Of a stretch of DNA of 64,000 bases, positions 28,185-37,964 are shown in pieces. Each line of letters starts with the position of its first letter. Positions within the stretch are counted from its first letter, which is position 1. Origin of the DNA: Verrucomicrobiota bacterium (GTDB lineage: Bacteria; Verrucomicrobiota; Verrucomicrobiia; Opitutales; Opitutaceae); the NCBI GenBank assembly GCA_016222805.1, contig JACRQG010000007.1:124001-188000 (forward strand), given 5' to 3'. The notes beneath the pieces were generated by a model that did not search any database, was not told the origin of the DNA, and saw nothing but the letters and a program-made list of their open reading frames with translations. Both the position numbers and the translations under genes were made by a program.

Positions 28185-29459
28185 ATGAAATCCTGCCGTT
28201 TCCTGCTCGTGGCCACGCTCGGAGGGCTCGCTGCGACTTCCGCCCACGCCATCCCTGCATGGTCCCGCTCCGAAGCCACCGCGTGTTCGAGCTGTCATGC
28301 AACGCCCACGTGGCAACTCACCAATGTCGGTCTCGACTTCCTGAAGAACGGGCACCGCAACGATCCCTTCAAGCACAACAACAACGCGATGAAGTGGGAC
28401 AACTACTTCAGCCTGCTGTGGAAGGCCCGGGCTTGGAACGATCGGCTTGACGACGCAAGGACCGGCAACGCCAACACGCAGCGGCCGAGCACCAACTTCG
28501 AGCAACACTCCTTTGCGCTCTATACCGGCGGCTCCCTCGCTGAGCGGTTCTCTTACTTTACCGAGATCTACCTGAGTGAAAACACCGGAGCTACCTCCGG
28601 TGGAAACATCGGGCAGGGCGACGCCGCGCGCAAAAAACTTGCCGAGGCGTTTCTCCAATACAATCACCCGATCGCACCCGACACGTTTCTGGCGGTGCGC
28701 GGTGGCGAAATTCTCCCGGCGATTCTCCACGTGTTCGGGGTGGGGGCCCGCTCAATCGAACAGCGCCCGGTGGTGTTGAACGACGCACTGGCCGGCAGCC
28801 TCAATACGTACCGCCCCTTCAGCCGCCAGCAGGGCGTCGATGCGACCCTGACCGGCAAGCACTACGAGGTCAGTGTCGGCATGGTCAACGGTTCGGACAC
28901 CTCGACCACGAATTCCTGGGATGCAGACAGTCACAAGGATCTCTACGTGTCCGGCATCTACAACTTCGATGAACACGAGTCCGGCGCGGGCGTCTTCCAC
29001 TACGACGGCCAGTTTACCAACTACACGGTAAAGCAGGATTTCAGCACGCCGATTCTGTTCCGAAACGACTTCTATCGCACGGGATTGTTGGGCCGCTTCA
29101 TCCGCGACAAGTGGCGGATCGTCGGCACCTACTTCGTGGGAGAGGAGATGATTTCCGCGGCGAAGGCCAAGGCAAAGAACGTCGGCTACTATCTGCTGGC
29201 CGACTACAATTTCTCGGATCGGATCGGTATCTTCGGCCGCTATGATCGACTGGATCCCAACAAGGACCTGAGCCGGAACGAAACCTCCCAGGTCATTTTC
29301 GGTGGCAACGGCCTCCTCTACGCCACCCTGAAGAGCGCCGCCCGGCTCTCGATCGAATACTCGATTCGCGAGACCTATCTCGGTGGCACGATCTCGGCGG
29401 CCGGCACAACGAAATACAAGGACCACCGGATTTACACCCAGCTCACCTGGGGGTTCTGA
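28185..29459 (+). CDS. Monoheme c-type cytochrome fused to outer-membrane beta-barrel (Cyc2-like architecture)
   Basis: Signal MKSCRFLLVATLGGLAATSAHA; IPAWSRSEATACSSCHATPTWQLTNVGLDFLKNGH (single CxxCH); remainder alternates like a porin and ends in Phe (IYTQLTWGF). Confidence 0.75.
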   Translation: MKSCRFLLVATLGGLAATSAHAIPAWSRSEATACSSCHATPTWQLTNVGLDFLKNGHRNDPFKHNNNAMKWDNYFSLLWKARAWNDRLDDARTGNANTQRPSTNFEQHSFALYTGGSLAERFSYFTEIYLSENTGATSGGNIGQGDAARKKLAEAFLQYNHPIAPDTFLAVRGGEILPAILHVFGVGARSIEQRPVVLNDALAGSLNTYRPFSRQQGVDATLTGKHYEVSVGMVNGSDTSTTNSWDADSHKDLYVSGIYNFDEHESGAGVFHYDGQFTNYTVKQDFSTPILFRNDFYRTGLLGRFIRDKWRIVGTYFVGEEMISAAKAKAKNVGYYLLADYNFSDRIGIFGRYDRLDPNKDLSRNETSQVIFGGNGLLYATLKSAARLSIEYSIRETYLGGTISAAGTTKYKDHRIYTQLTWGF

Positions 29460-29496
29460 GCCGCTCCCTTTGTCGCAGGTCAGGTTGTATGGTCTG

Positions 29497-29528
29497 CCAG
29501 CGCGGTTTGGTCACCGCGCTGGCTTTTT
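29497..29528 (+). terminator. Intrinsic terminator after cytochrome-porin gene
   Basis: CCAGCGCGGT-TTGGTC-ACCGCGCTGG-CTTTTTG. Confidence 0.85.
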
Positions 29529-29626
29529 GCTGAACCGCTTTCCGCGGCCCCCGTCGAACAAGAAATGCGATGGAATTCCCAAGGACGGAAAACCCTTCCT
29601 CGTCGCCAACGTCTGGCCTTCCATCC

Positions 29627-30310
29627 ATGGCTAACGCGATGCGCATCCTGGTCGTCGAAGATGAGCGCAAGGCTGCCGACTACCTGAAGAAGGGACTTTC
29701 GGAGTCAGGCTTCGTTGTCGACATCGCCCATCGCGGAGAGGACGGGCTGCATCTGTCGCTGACCGAGTCCTATGACCTGATCGTGCTGGATGTGATGCTT
29801 CCAGGCTGCGACGGCTGGTCGATCCTGACCGCGTTGCGCACGTCCGGCCGGACGACCCCCGTGCTTTTCCTGACGGCGCGCGACAGTGTGCCGGACCGGG
29901 TGAAAGGCTTGGACCTGGGGGCCGACGATTACCTGGTAAAGCCCTTCGCCTTTTCCGAGTTGCTGGCGCGGATTCGGACCATCCTCCGGCGCGGCCCCAG
30001 CCGGCAGAGCGACGTTTTTCAGATCGCGGATCTCGAGATCAACCTCCCGCGGCATCGAGCCTCCCGTGGCGGTCAGCGACTGGATCTGACTCCGAAGGAG
30101 TTTGCCCTGCTGGCGCTGCTGGCCCAGCGCAAAGGAGAGGTGCTGTCGCGAACCCTCATCGCCGAGCAGGTCTGGGAAATGAATTTCGATAGTGACACCA
30201 ACGTGGTCGATGTCGCCATCCGCCGCCTACGGGCAAAGGTGGATGACGGCTTTCCGCGACCGTTGCTGCATACGGTGCGCGGAGTCGGTTATGTCCTTGA
30301 AGAACGCTGA
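29627..30310 (+). CDS. OmpR-family heavy-metal-type response regulator (CusR/IrlR-like)
   Basis: [85 protein letters not shown]...[13 protein letters not shown]. Confidence 0.95.
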   Translation: MANAMRILVVEDERKAADYLKKGLSESGFVVDIAHRGEDGLHLSLTESYDLIVLDVMLPGCDGWSILTALRTSGRTTPVLFLTARDSVPDRVKGLDLGADDYLVKPFAFSELLARIRTILRRGPSRQSDVFQIADLEINLPRHRASRGGQRLDLTPKEFALLALLAQRKGEVLSRTLIAEQVWEMNFDSDTNVVDVAIRRLRAKVDDGFPRPLLHTVRGVGYVLEER

Positions 30311-31742
30311 AGCTACTCCACGTCCGCCCGCCTGGTCGTTGGCGAACCGACTTACCCGGCACTATGTTTTGTCTGCGGTGATCATTCTGGGGCTGGCGGT
30401 GTTCACGCTGCATTGGACGCTGGAACGCTCCCTCGATGCCCGGGATCGGGCACAAGTACTGAGCAAGGTGCAGGTGCTGCAGACGCTCTTGCGGGAGCAC
30501 TTTGACAAGCCGGAAATCCTGATCAGCGAGATCGAGCACGAGGCGGCGGAGAATCAGGCGCTCAGGTACTATCTGCGCATCCTTGATGCGCAGGGGGTGA
30601 CCTTAATGGAAACGACTGGAATGAGGCAGGTTCTGCCGCCTTCCATCTTTCCGCCGGCGGCTCCTGTGGCCATAACGCGATTTGCTGGCGGGAGTGGCGC
30701 CTTGTTCGAGCACCAGACCTTTCTACTTGCATCGGTCGAGGCGATTGCCGGTGGAGGACCTTCGCGGAAGCGTAGTCTGCAGGTGGGCTTGGAACTCACG
30801 CCCACGATCGTCTTGATTGAGAGCTACCACCGCGTGTTGCTGGCGGTGCTGGTGGGGGGCGCGGCGCTGATGGGATTGGCCGGCTGGGTGATCGCCCGTC
30901 GAGGCGTCCGGCCCCTGTGGGATCTGGCGGACGCGACGCGGAGAGTCACCGCCAGCCGGCTGAGCGAGCGGGTGAGCGGCCAGCAGTGGCCCGCTGAACT
31001 CGGCCACCTGGCCGGTGCCTTCGACGAAATGCTGGTTCGTCTCGAGGATTCATTTCGGCGCCTGACGGACTTTTCCTCCGACCTTGCGCACGCGTTGCGC
31101 AATCCCATCAACAACCTGCGGGGAGAAGCTGAGGTGGCGCTGGCGCGCGCACGTAGCACCGAGGAGTACCAACAGGTGCTGGCCTCAAGTCTCGAGGAAC
31201 TCGAGCGACTCTCTCGGATGATCGACGGACTGTTGTTTCTGGCCCGGTCCGATGATGCCCGCGTCGCCATCCAGCGGGTAACGCTCAAGGCCCGGCGCGA
31301 ACTCGAAGCGGTGCGCGAGTTCTACGACGCCGTGGCTACAGAGGGAAAGGTGACGCTGCGTTGCGAAGGCGAAGCGGCGTTTCAGGGCGATCCGATGCTG
31401 GTTCGACGGGCGGTGAGCAACCTCGTGGGCAACGCACTTAAGCACACCCCGCCTGGAGGGAACGTCGTCGTAACGGCTCGGGAGGAAGAAGGGGGAGGCG
31501 CGGAGATTTCCGTGCGCGACGATGGGGCTGGCATTCCTGCCGAGCTGCTGCCGCGAGTATTCGAGCGCTTCTTCCAAGTGGACAAGTCCCGCGACCTGAC
31601 CGCGAAAGGAGCGGGTCTGGGCCTCGCCATTGTCCAGTCGATCATGCGGCTGCACGGTGGAGAAGCCAGGGTGGAGAGTGTCCTCGGCCGCGGGACTACC
31701 GTCACGTTGCGTTTTCCAGGGTCCAGGCATCCGGTGTCGTGA
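30291..31742 (+). CDS. Heavy-metal-type sensor histidine kinase (CusS/IrlS-like)
   Basis: Two TM regions, HAMP-like region, [62 protein letters not shown]; overlaps RR by 20 nt. Confidence 0.95.
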   Translation: MSLKNAEATPRPPAWSLANRLTRHYVLSAVIILGLAVFTLHWTLERSLDARDRAQVLSKVQVLQTLLREHFDKPEILISEIEHEAAENQALRYYLRILDAQGVTLMETTGMRQVLPPSIFPPAAPVAITRFAGGSGALFEHQTFLLASVEAIAGGGPSRKRSLQVGLELTPTIVLIESYHRVLLAVLVGGAALMGLAGWVIARRGVRPLWDLADATRRVTASRLSERVSGQQWPAELGHLAGAFDEMLVRLEDSFRRLTDFSSDLAHALRNPINNLRGEAEVALARARSTEEYQQVLASSLEELERLSRMIDGLLFLARSDDARVAIQRVTLKARRELEAVREFYDAVATEGKVTLRCEGEAAFQGDPMLVRRAVSNLVGNALKHTPPGGNVVVTAREEEGGGAEISVRDDGAGIPAELLPRVFERFFQVDKSRDLTAKGAGLGLAIVQSIMRLHGGEARVESVLGRGTTVTLRFPGSRHPVS

Positions 31743-31745
31743 AAT

Positions 31746-31762
31746 TGTAATCTGTCGGTCAC
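31746..31762 (+). promoter_or_regulatory. Putative regulator box upstream of 4Fe-4S membrane protein
   Basis: TGTAATC-TGT-CGGTCAC; followed 21 nt later by TAGGAT (-10-like, 31784-31789). Confidence 0.55.
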
Positions 31763-31834
31763 CCTCTGGCAGGCTTGTGCTGCTAGGATGGCTGCATGAA
31801 GGCGCATACCGGAGCTGGTGAAGGGGAAGGTGGC

Positions 31835-33202
31835 ATGGAGTCAGGAGACATTGACTTGATGCGTCGGCCGGCCGTATCGGCCCTGTTGCGTGCGGCGTGG
31901 TTCCCGCGGATCGTGCAATGGCCACTGCTGGTGTTGTTCCTCTCCTTCATCGTGGTGGGTTGGGGGCTGCTTCCGCCCGCTGGCGTGAACGACAAGCTGT
32001 ATGCCCGTTCCAACCTGGTTACCCTCGTGGTCTGGGGAATCTGGTGGCCCTTGATGGTCTGGGGAGCCTTTTGGTTGGGGCGGGCATGGTGCCTGGTCTG
32101 TCCGCTCGAACTGGTCAACAACCTTGGCGAGCGCGCGGCCTCGCGGACCGGGCGGAGCGCGCCGTCTCTGCCGCGGCACCTGGCCGGCGGAGCGGTCATC
32201 CTCGTGCTCTACTTCGGCCTCCAGATGCTCGTACCCGGGGCGGGCCTGCACCGCACGCCGGCGTACACCGCATGGTTCCTTCTCGGCTTGGTGACGTTGG
32301 CCCTGACGGTCGGGTTTGTCTGGCGTGACCGGGCGTTTTGTCGCGGGTTCTGCCCGGTGGGACTGCTCCTCGGAACCTACGGTCGCGGCGGCATGGTGGC
32401 CGTACGTCCGGCACCCCACCAACCTGCCGGGGCTCCTGCTGGTCCCGATGTCCGAAGCTGTCCAAGCCTGCTTCATCCTTCGCGGCTTTCTGACAATGCC
32501 GACTGTCTCGTCTGCACGCACTGTTTCAAGCAGGCTCCCGCGGGTTCGATGCGGTTATTGCTGCGCCGGCCGTTCTCTGCGACTGACCAGCGGGAGTCGC
32601 TCGCCTCCTGGCCTGTCACGGGATTCGTGATGGTCGCGTCCGGCTTTGTCAGCAGCGAGCTCTGCTCCGAGTGGGCGGCGGCCAAGAAGGTGTATCTCGC
32701 CGCTCCCAAATGGGCGACGGCGCAGGCTGGCTGGCAGGCCGGTGCCGGCTGGATCGAAGGCGTCTGGACGCTGCTGGTCGTGCCGGGGTTGATCTGGCTG
32801 GTGCTGGGCGGAATACTGCGACTGGCCGGAGAGAAGGCGCCGCTGCCGGAGCTGTGGCGGCGCATTGCCCTACCGGTGGCGGTCGTGGTGGCGGCCGGGC
32901 ATTTGAGCAAGGGACTCGCGAAACTCATCTCCTGGGTACAGTTCCTTCCAGGCGCGATCAGCGATCCGGCGGGCAGGGAAACCGCGCGGGCGATCACACA
33001 CCACAAGGTCACGGCGCCGGCTCCCGTACTCAGCGTGCAGACGGCCTCTTGGGCGGGTGTGGCCCTGGTGGCGCTGGCGCTAATCGTAGCGGTGCGGGAG
33101 TACCGGCTGGCCCGGCCGGAGGCCCCTGGGATTCAGCGCGGTGCCTGGCCGCTCGCCACCTTGGCCGGCGGCTACGGCTTCGTCATCGCGGGTTGGAATT
33201 GA
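31835..33202 (+). CDS. Polytopic membrane 4Fe-4S-type (NapH/FixG/NosR-related) protein
   Basis: GRAWCLVCPLELVNN, DRAFCRGFCPVGLLLGTYGRGGM, DVRSCPSLL...DCLVCTHCFKQAP, multiple TM segments; start chosen at MESGD (upstream ATG 31796 possible). Confidence 0.78.
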   Translation: MESGDIDLMRRPAVSALLRAAWFPRIVQWPLLVLFLSFIVVGWGLLPPAGVNDKLYARSNLVTLVVWGIWWPLMVWGAFWLGRAWCLVCPLELVNNLGERAASRTGRSAPSLPRHLAGGAVILVLYFGLQMLVPGAGLHRTPAYTAWFLLGLVTLALTVGFVWRDRAFCRGFCPVGLLLGTYGRGGMVAVRPAPHQPAGAPAGPDVRSCPSLLHPSRLSDNADCLVCTHCFKQAPAGSMRLLLRRPFSATDQRESLASWPVTGFVMVASGFVSSELCSEWAAAKKVYLAAPKWATAQAGWQAGAGWIEGVWTLLVVPGLIWLVLGGILRLAGEKAPLPELWRRIALPVAVVVAAGHLSKGLAKLISWVQFLPGAISDPAGRETARAITHHKVTAPAPVLSVQTASWAGVALVALALIVAVREYRLARPEAPGIQRGAWPLATLAGGYGFVIAGWN

Positions 33203-33249
33203 TTGCCGACGCTCGGTCGCAGGGACGCAAGAGGAGCCGTTGAACCAGG

Positions 33250-33570
33250 TCAGCGACGGTGAATTTCTCCAGTCAGCTCCCGCAGACGCGCTTCGACTTC
33301 TGCCAAGACTTTCCGGCCGGCGGCGGTGGTCCGGTAGGGGCAGGCCTCCTTGGAGGCGCGCCGGGCATGCTTCTTCACCCGGGCGAGCCAGCCGAGTTTT
33401 TCCATCCGTGCCAGCAAGGGGTAGAGCGTGCCGGGACTGACCCGGTAGCCGTGTTCCCGCAGTTCCTCCAGCATCCAGTGGCCGACAATCGGGCCCTCCT
33501 CCGCATGGTGCAGGATGTGCACCTTCCAGAGTGGGCGGAGGATCTCGCGTTCCAGGGCTTGCTCGTTCAT
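33250..33570 (-). CDS. PadR family transcriptional regulator
   Basis: VHILHHAEEGPIVGHWMLEELREHGYRVSPGTLYPLLARMEKLGWLA...YRTTAAGRKVL. Confidence 0.93.
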   Translation of the reverse strand: MNEQALEREILRPLWKVHILHHAEEGPIVGHWMLEELREHGYRVSPGTLYPLLARMEKLGWLARVKKHARRASKEACPYRTTAAGRKVLAEVEARLRELTGEIHRR

Positions 33571-33578
33571 CGATGTCG

Positions 33579-33609
33579 GAGACAGATTACGACAGTCGTA
33601 ATAGGTCTC
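33579..33609. promoter_or_regulatory. Palindromic operator candidate between padR and RND operon
   Basis: GAGAC-AG-ATTACGAC-A-GTCGTAAT-AG-GTCTC; perfect 8+8 core, 9 nt upstream of padR start. Confidence 0.7.
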
Positions 33610-33729
33610 TGTGCGGAGACGGGAAGGAAAATGCGTCGTCTGGGCAGGAACTGCTTGTCTTCACGGTCTCCCGTGTAACCAATCCGGCACGCGTTCGTCT
33701 GTGCCCCGACCCCCGTCCAGCCTCCCGGC

Positions 33730-36700
33730 ATGAATTTCCTGCAACTCGCCCTGCGTCGTCCCCTCACGGTTCTCGTCCTAGTCATCGCAGTCGCCCTGGC
33801 GGCCGGGCTCGCCGTCCAGCGGATGTCGCGCGACATCTTTCCGCCGCTCGGCGTCCCGACCATCTATGTCGCGCAGCCCTTCGGCGGCATGGACCCGGCC
33901 CAGATGGAGGGATACCTGACTTATCGGTACGAGTACCACTTCCTCTACATCGCGGGCATCTCGCACGTGGAGTCGAAGTCCATCCAGGGGGCTTCGATCA
34001 TGAAGCTCCAGTTTCACCCGGGCACCGACATGTCGCAGGCGCTTTCCGAGGTGATCGCCTACGTCAACCGCTCCCGCGCCTTCATGCCGCCGGGCACACC
34101 CGCGCCGTTCGTCACCCGCTTCGATGCCGGCAGCGTCGCCGTCGGTTACCTGGTCTTCTCGACCACCAATCCCAACCGCACGCTCGGAGAGATGCAGGAT
34201 CAGGCGCTCAACCGCGTCCGCCCGTCCTTTGCGACGCTGCCGGGCGTGTCGGCCCCGCCGCCCTTCGGCGGCAGTTCCCGCGGCATCATCGTCAACGTCA
34301 ACCCGGAGCGCATGCGCTCCTACGGCCTCTCGCCCGACGAAATCGTGCAGGCCCTGGCCGAAGCCAATCCCATCAGTCCCTCGGGCAACATGAACCTCGG
34401 GGACAAGTATCCGATCGTGGAGATGAACTCGATCGTGAAGAACCCGAAGGACCTTGAGGCCGTGCCGCTCAAGCGCGGGGCCGGCGGCGCCGTGTTTGTC
34501 CGCGATGTGGCCACGATCGAGGATGCCTCCGACGTTGTCACCGGCCACGCGCTCGCCAACGGACTCCGCACGGTCTACCTGCCGGTCACGAAACGCGGCG
34601 ACGCCTCGACGCTCGAAGTGGTGCGCCTGGTGAAGGAGAACATCCCCGAGTTCCAGAAGATCCTGCCCGACGATATCAAGGTCAGCTACGTCTTCGACCA
34701 GTCGCCGGTGGTGAATCGCTCGATTCAGGACGTGCTCAAGGAAGGCGGCTTTGGCGCCCTGCTGACCGGCCTGATGGTGCTGCTCTTCCTGCGCGACTGG
34801 CGCAGCGCCTTCATCGTGGTGATCAACATTCCGTTGTCGCTGCTCGCCGCGGTCTTCGCCCTCTGGATCACGGGGCAGTCGATTCACCTGATGACGCTGG
34901 GCGGACTGGCGCTGGCGATCGGCATCCTGGTCGACGAGTCGACGGTCGCGGTGGAGAACATCCACGCGCACATCGCCCGCGGCGATTCGGTGGCGCGGGC
35001 GGCGCTCGAAGGCACGCGCGAGACGGCGCTGCCGCGGCTGCTCGCGATGTTGTGCATCCTGGCGGTCTTCATCCCCGCCTTCTTCATGGTGGGTTCCGCG
35101 AAGGCGCTCTTCGTGCCGATGGCGCTCGCGGTCGGCTTCTCGATGATCGCGTCGTACCTGCTGTCGAGCACGCTGGTGCCGATCCTGTCGGTCTGGTTCC
35201 TGCGCGGCCACGGCGCGGAGATTCACGAGGCCTCCTATTTCGGCCGCATGCAGCGGGCCTACGCCGGCCTGCTGCGCGGATTCGTGACCCTGCGCTGGCC
35301 GCTGGCCATCCTCTACCTGGCGGTCTGCGGCGGGGTCATCTGGGGCGTGGGCGGCCGGCTCGGCACGGAGATCTTCCCCAAGACCGACAACGGCCAGTTT
35401 GCCCTCCGTCTGCGGGCGCCGAGCGGCACGCGGGTCGACAACACCGAGGCGCTCGCCAAAAAGGTGCTGGAGACCATCGCCCGCGAGGCGGGCGGGGTCG
35501 ACAGGATCGAGGTCTCCATCGGCATGGTCGGCGTGCACAATTCGAGTTTCCCGGTGAACCTCGTGCATCTCTGGAACGGCGGCCCCGAAGAGGGCTGGCT
35601 GGCGGTGCAGTTCAAGCCGGGCACCGGCCTCCGCATCGAGGCGTTCAAGGAGAAGTTGCGCGGCATCTTCGCCCGGGAGTTTCCCGACGTGCGTTTTTCG
35701 TTCGAGCCGCAGGACATCGTGGCGCGGGTCATGAGCTTCGGCTCCCCGACGCCGATCGAAATCGCCATCAGCGGCTCTTCGCTGCCGGTCAGCAAGGAGT
35801 ACGCCGACCGCATCATCGAGCGCCTGAAGGCGATTCCGTACCTGCGGGACATTCAGATCGCGCAGACGCTCGATTACCCGACGGTTGCGGTGAACGTCGA
35901 TCGCGAGCGCGCCGGCCTGCTCGGGGTGCGCATCTCCGACGTGACGCGCTCGCTCGTCGCCGCGACGACCTCGAGCCGTTTCACCACGCCCATCTTCTGG
36001 GCCGATCCGGGCTCCGGCATCAGCTTCAACGTGCAGGTGCAGATTCCGGAGGCGAAGACGACCACGCTCGAGGATCTCGGCAACGTGCCGGTCAAGGCGG
36101 CCGCCGGCGAGGACGCCGTGCTCCTGCGCAACCTCGCCACGATCACCCAGGGAACGGCGCCGGGCACCTACGAGCGTTACAACGTCGCCCGGCTTCTGAG
36201 CATCACCGCCAACATTCACGGTTCCGACCTTGGCACGGCGTTGCGCGGCATCCGGCAGGCGGTGGCGCAGGCCGGCGCGCCGCCCGAGGCGCGGACGAAG
36301 GTCGACTACCGCGGCCAGGCGATTCCACTCGGTCAGCTCATGGACGGTTTTCGTTCGGGTCTGATCATCGCCGTCGTCGTGATTTTCCTGATGATCATGG
36401 CGAACTTCCAGTCGGTGCGCCTGGCGGTCGCGGTCATCTCCACCGTGCCGGCCGTGTTGTCGGGTGTGGTACTGACGCTCTGGTTCACCGGCACGACGCT
36501 CAACATCCAGTCGGCGATGGGCGCCATCATGGCGGTGGGGGTCGCGGTCGCGAATTCGATCCTGCTGGTGACCTTCGCCGAACAGACGCGCGTCAAACGG
36601 GCCGATCCGGTGGCCGCGGCCATCGAGGGTGGCAGCAGCCGGCTGCGGCCGATTCTCATGACCAGCTTTGCCATGATCGCCGGCATGATGCCGCTCGCCC

Positions 36701-36897
36701 TCGGCCTCGGCGAGAGCGGCGACCAGACGGCTCCGCTCGGTCGTGCCGTCGTCGGCGGGCTCGCCTTCGCGACGGTGGCCACCCTCCTGGTGCTGCCCAG
36801 CGTCTTCACCCTCCTGACGTCCCGGACGGTTCGCTCTCCGTCCCTGGATCCGGATGACCCGGCGAGTTCCCACTATTCCCAGTCCCGCACTTCTTGA
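33730..36897 (+). CDS. RND efflux permease (AcrB/HAE-type)
   Basis: MNFLQLALRRPLTVLVLV; GLALAIGILVDESTVAVENIHAHI; IPAFFMVGSAKALFVPMALAVGFSM; MGAIMAVGVAVANSILLVTF. Confidence 0.95.
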   Translation: MNFLQLALRRPLTVLVLVIAVALAAGLAVQRMSRDIFPPLGVPTIYVAQPFGGMDPAQMEGYLTYRYEYHFLYIAGISHVESKSIQGASIMKLQFHPGTDMSQALSEVIAYVNRSRAFMPPGTPAPFVTRFDAGSVAVGYLVFSTTNPNRTLGEMQDQALNRVRPSFATLPGVSAPPPFGGSSRGIIVNVNPERMRSYGLSPDEIVQALAEANPISPSGNMNLGDKYPIVEMNSIVKNPKDLEAVPLKRGAGGAVFVRDVATIEDASDVVTGHALANGLRTVYLPVTKRGDASTLEVVRLVKENIPEFQKILPDDIKVSYVFDQSPVVNRSIQDVLKEGGFGALLTGLMVLLFLRDWRSAFIVVINIPLSLLAAVFALWITGQSIHLMTLGGLALAIGILVDESTVAVENIHAHIARGDSVARAALEGTRETALPRLLAMLCILAVFIPAFFMVGSAKALFVPMALAVGFSMIASYLLSSTLVPILSVWFLRGHGAEIHEASYFGRMQRAYAGLLRGFVTLRWPLAILYLAVCGGVIWGVGGRLGTEIFPKTDNGQFALRLRAPSGTRVDNTEALAKKVLETIAREAGGVDRIEVSIGMVGVHNSSFPVNLVHLWNGGPEEGWLAVQFKPGTGLRIEAFKEKLRGIFAREFPDVRFSFEPQDIVARVMSFGSPTPIEIAISGSSLPVSKEYADRIIERLKAIPYLRDIQIAQTLDYPTVAVNVDRERAGLLGVRISDVTRSLVAATTSSRFTTPIFWADPGSGISFNVQVQIPEAKTTTLEDLGNVPVKAAAGEDAVLLRNLATITQGTAPGTYERYNVARLLSITANIHGSDLGTALRGIRQAVAQAGAPPEARTKVDYRGQAIPLGQLMDGFRSGLIIAVVVIFLMIMANFQSVRLAVAVISTVPAVLSGVVLTLWFTGTTLNIQSAMGAIMAVGVAVANSILLVTFAEQTRVKRADPVAAAIEGGSSRLRPILMTSFAMIAGMMPLALGLGESGDQTAPLGRAVVGGLAFATVATLLVLPSVFTLLTSRTVRSPSLDPDDPASSHYSQSRTS

Positions 36898-37964
36898 TGC
36901 CTCCCGTGACCACCCCCGCCATGACTTCCTCCCGTTCTCTCGCGCTCAGCGCGGTCGTGCTTTGCGCTGCGGTCGCCCACGGCGCCCAACCCGCTCCCGA
37001 GGTGCCGGTCACCAGCCCGCGGCGTGGCGACATCCACCGGTTCGTCACGCTGCCCGGTTCGCTCCGCGCCAACCAGCAGGTGACGCTGCACGCGAAGGTC
37101 CCCGGCTATCTCAAGGCGATCAAGGTCGACAAGGGCGACGCGGTGAAGGCGGGCCAGTTGCTGGCGGAACTTGATCTGCCGGAAATCACCGCCGAACGCG
37201 CCCGCCACGACGCCGAGGTGCGGCTCGCGCAGGCCGAGTTGAATCGCATCAAGGCGGCCCAGGCCAAGGCCCCCGACCTTATCACGCCGCAGGCGGCCGA
37301 TACCGCCAACGCGCGGCTCGCGATGGCCCAGGCGGCCTTGCGCCAGAGCGACGCGCTCCTGCGGTACGGCCGGGTCACGGCCCCGTTCGCCGGCGTCATC
37401 ACAGCACGGTTCGCCGACCCGGGCGCGTTTGTCCCGGCGGCGACGGCGGGCGGCAATCCGGCGGCGGCGGCAGTGGTGGCGCTTTCCGATTACTCCGTCG
37501 TGCGTGCGCAAGTCGCGGTGCCCGAGATCGAGGCTGCGCGCATACAGCTCGGCCAGCCCGTGATCATTGGCTCGGATGCCCTGCCCGGGCGCACCTTCCG
37601 TGGCGTCGTGGCGCGCCACGCCGGCGCACTCGACGAGAAGACGCGCACACTTTCGGTCGAGGCCGATTTTCCCAATGCCGACGGCACCTTGCGCCCGGGC
37701 ATGTATGTGAACGCCCGCGTCGGGGTGGAACTGCATCGCAACACCCTGCTGGTGCCGGCGGCGGCGTTGGTGCGGGAGAAGGCGGCGGGTTTCCTGTTCC
37801 TGCTGGTCGATGGCAAGGCCAGCCGGGTGCCGGTGAAGTACGGATTCAACGATGGCACGTCGGTCGAAATCCTGGAGGGCGTCGCCGAAAACGCGCGCGT
37901 GCTGGTCCCGGGCAAGATCGCGCTGACCGCGGGTCAGGCCGTGACGGCGGTGGAGGCGAAATGA
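36894..37964 (+). CDS. RND periplasmic adaptor (membrane fusion) subunit
   Basis: RFVTLPGSLRANQQVTLHAKVPGYLKAIKVDKGDAVKAGQLLAELDLPEI; RYGRVTAPFAGVITARFADPGAFV. Confidence 0.95.
   Translation: MMPPVTTPAMTSSRSLALSAVVLCAAVAHGAQPAPEVPVTSPRRGDIHRFVTLPGSLRANQQVTLHAKVPGYLKAIKVDKGDAVKAGQLLAELDLPEITAERARHDAEVRLAQAELNRIKAAQAKAPDLITPQAADTANARLAMAQAALRQSDALLRYGRVTAPFAGVITARFADPGAFVPAATAGGNPAAAAVVALSDYSVVRAQVAVPEIEAARIQLGQPVIIGSDALPGRTFRGVVARHAGALDEKTRTLSVEADFPNADGTLRPGMYVNARVGVELHRNTLLVPAAALVREKAAGFLFLLVDGKASRVPVKYGFNDGTSVEILEGVAENARVLVPGKIALTAGQAVTAVEAK

Noticed and set aside
31796-31834. Upstream ATG start for the 4Fe-4S protein (MKAHTGAGEGEGG)
   Set aside because: Lies at the expected transcription start if TAGGAT (31784) is the -10; ATG at 31835 has better upstream purine-rich context. 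Not excluded.
33778-36873. 1031-aa antisense ORF over the RND permease
   Set aside because: Same GC3 shadow-ORF effect; no recognisable domains.
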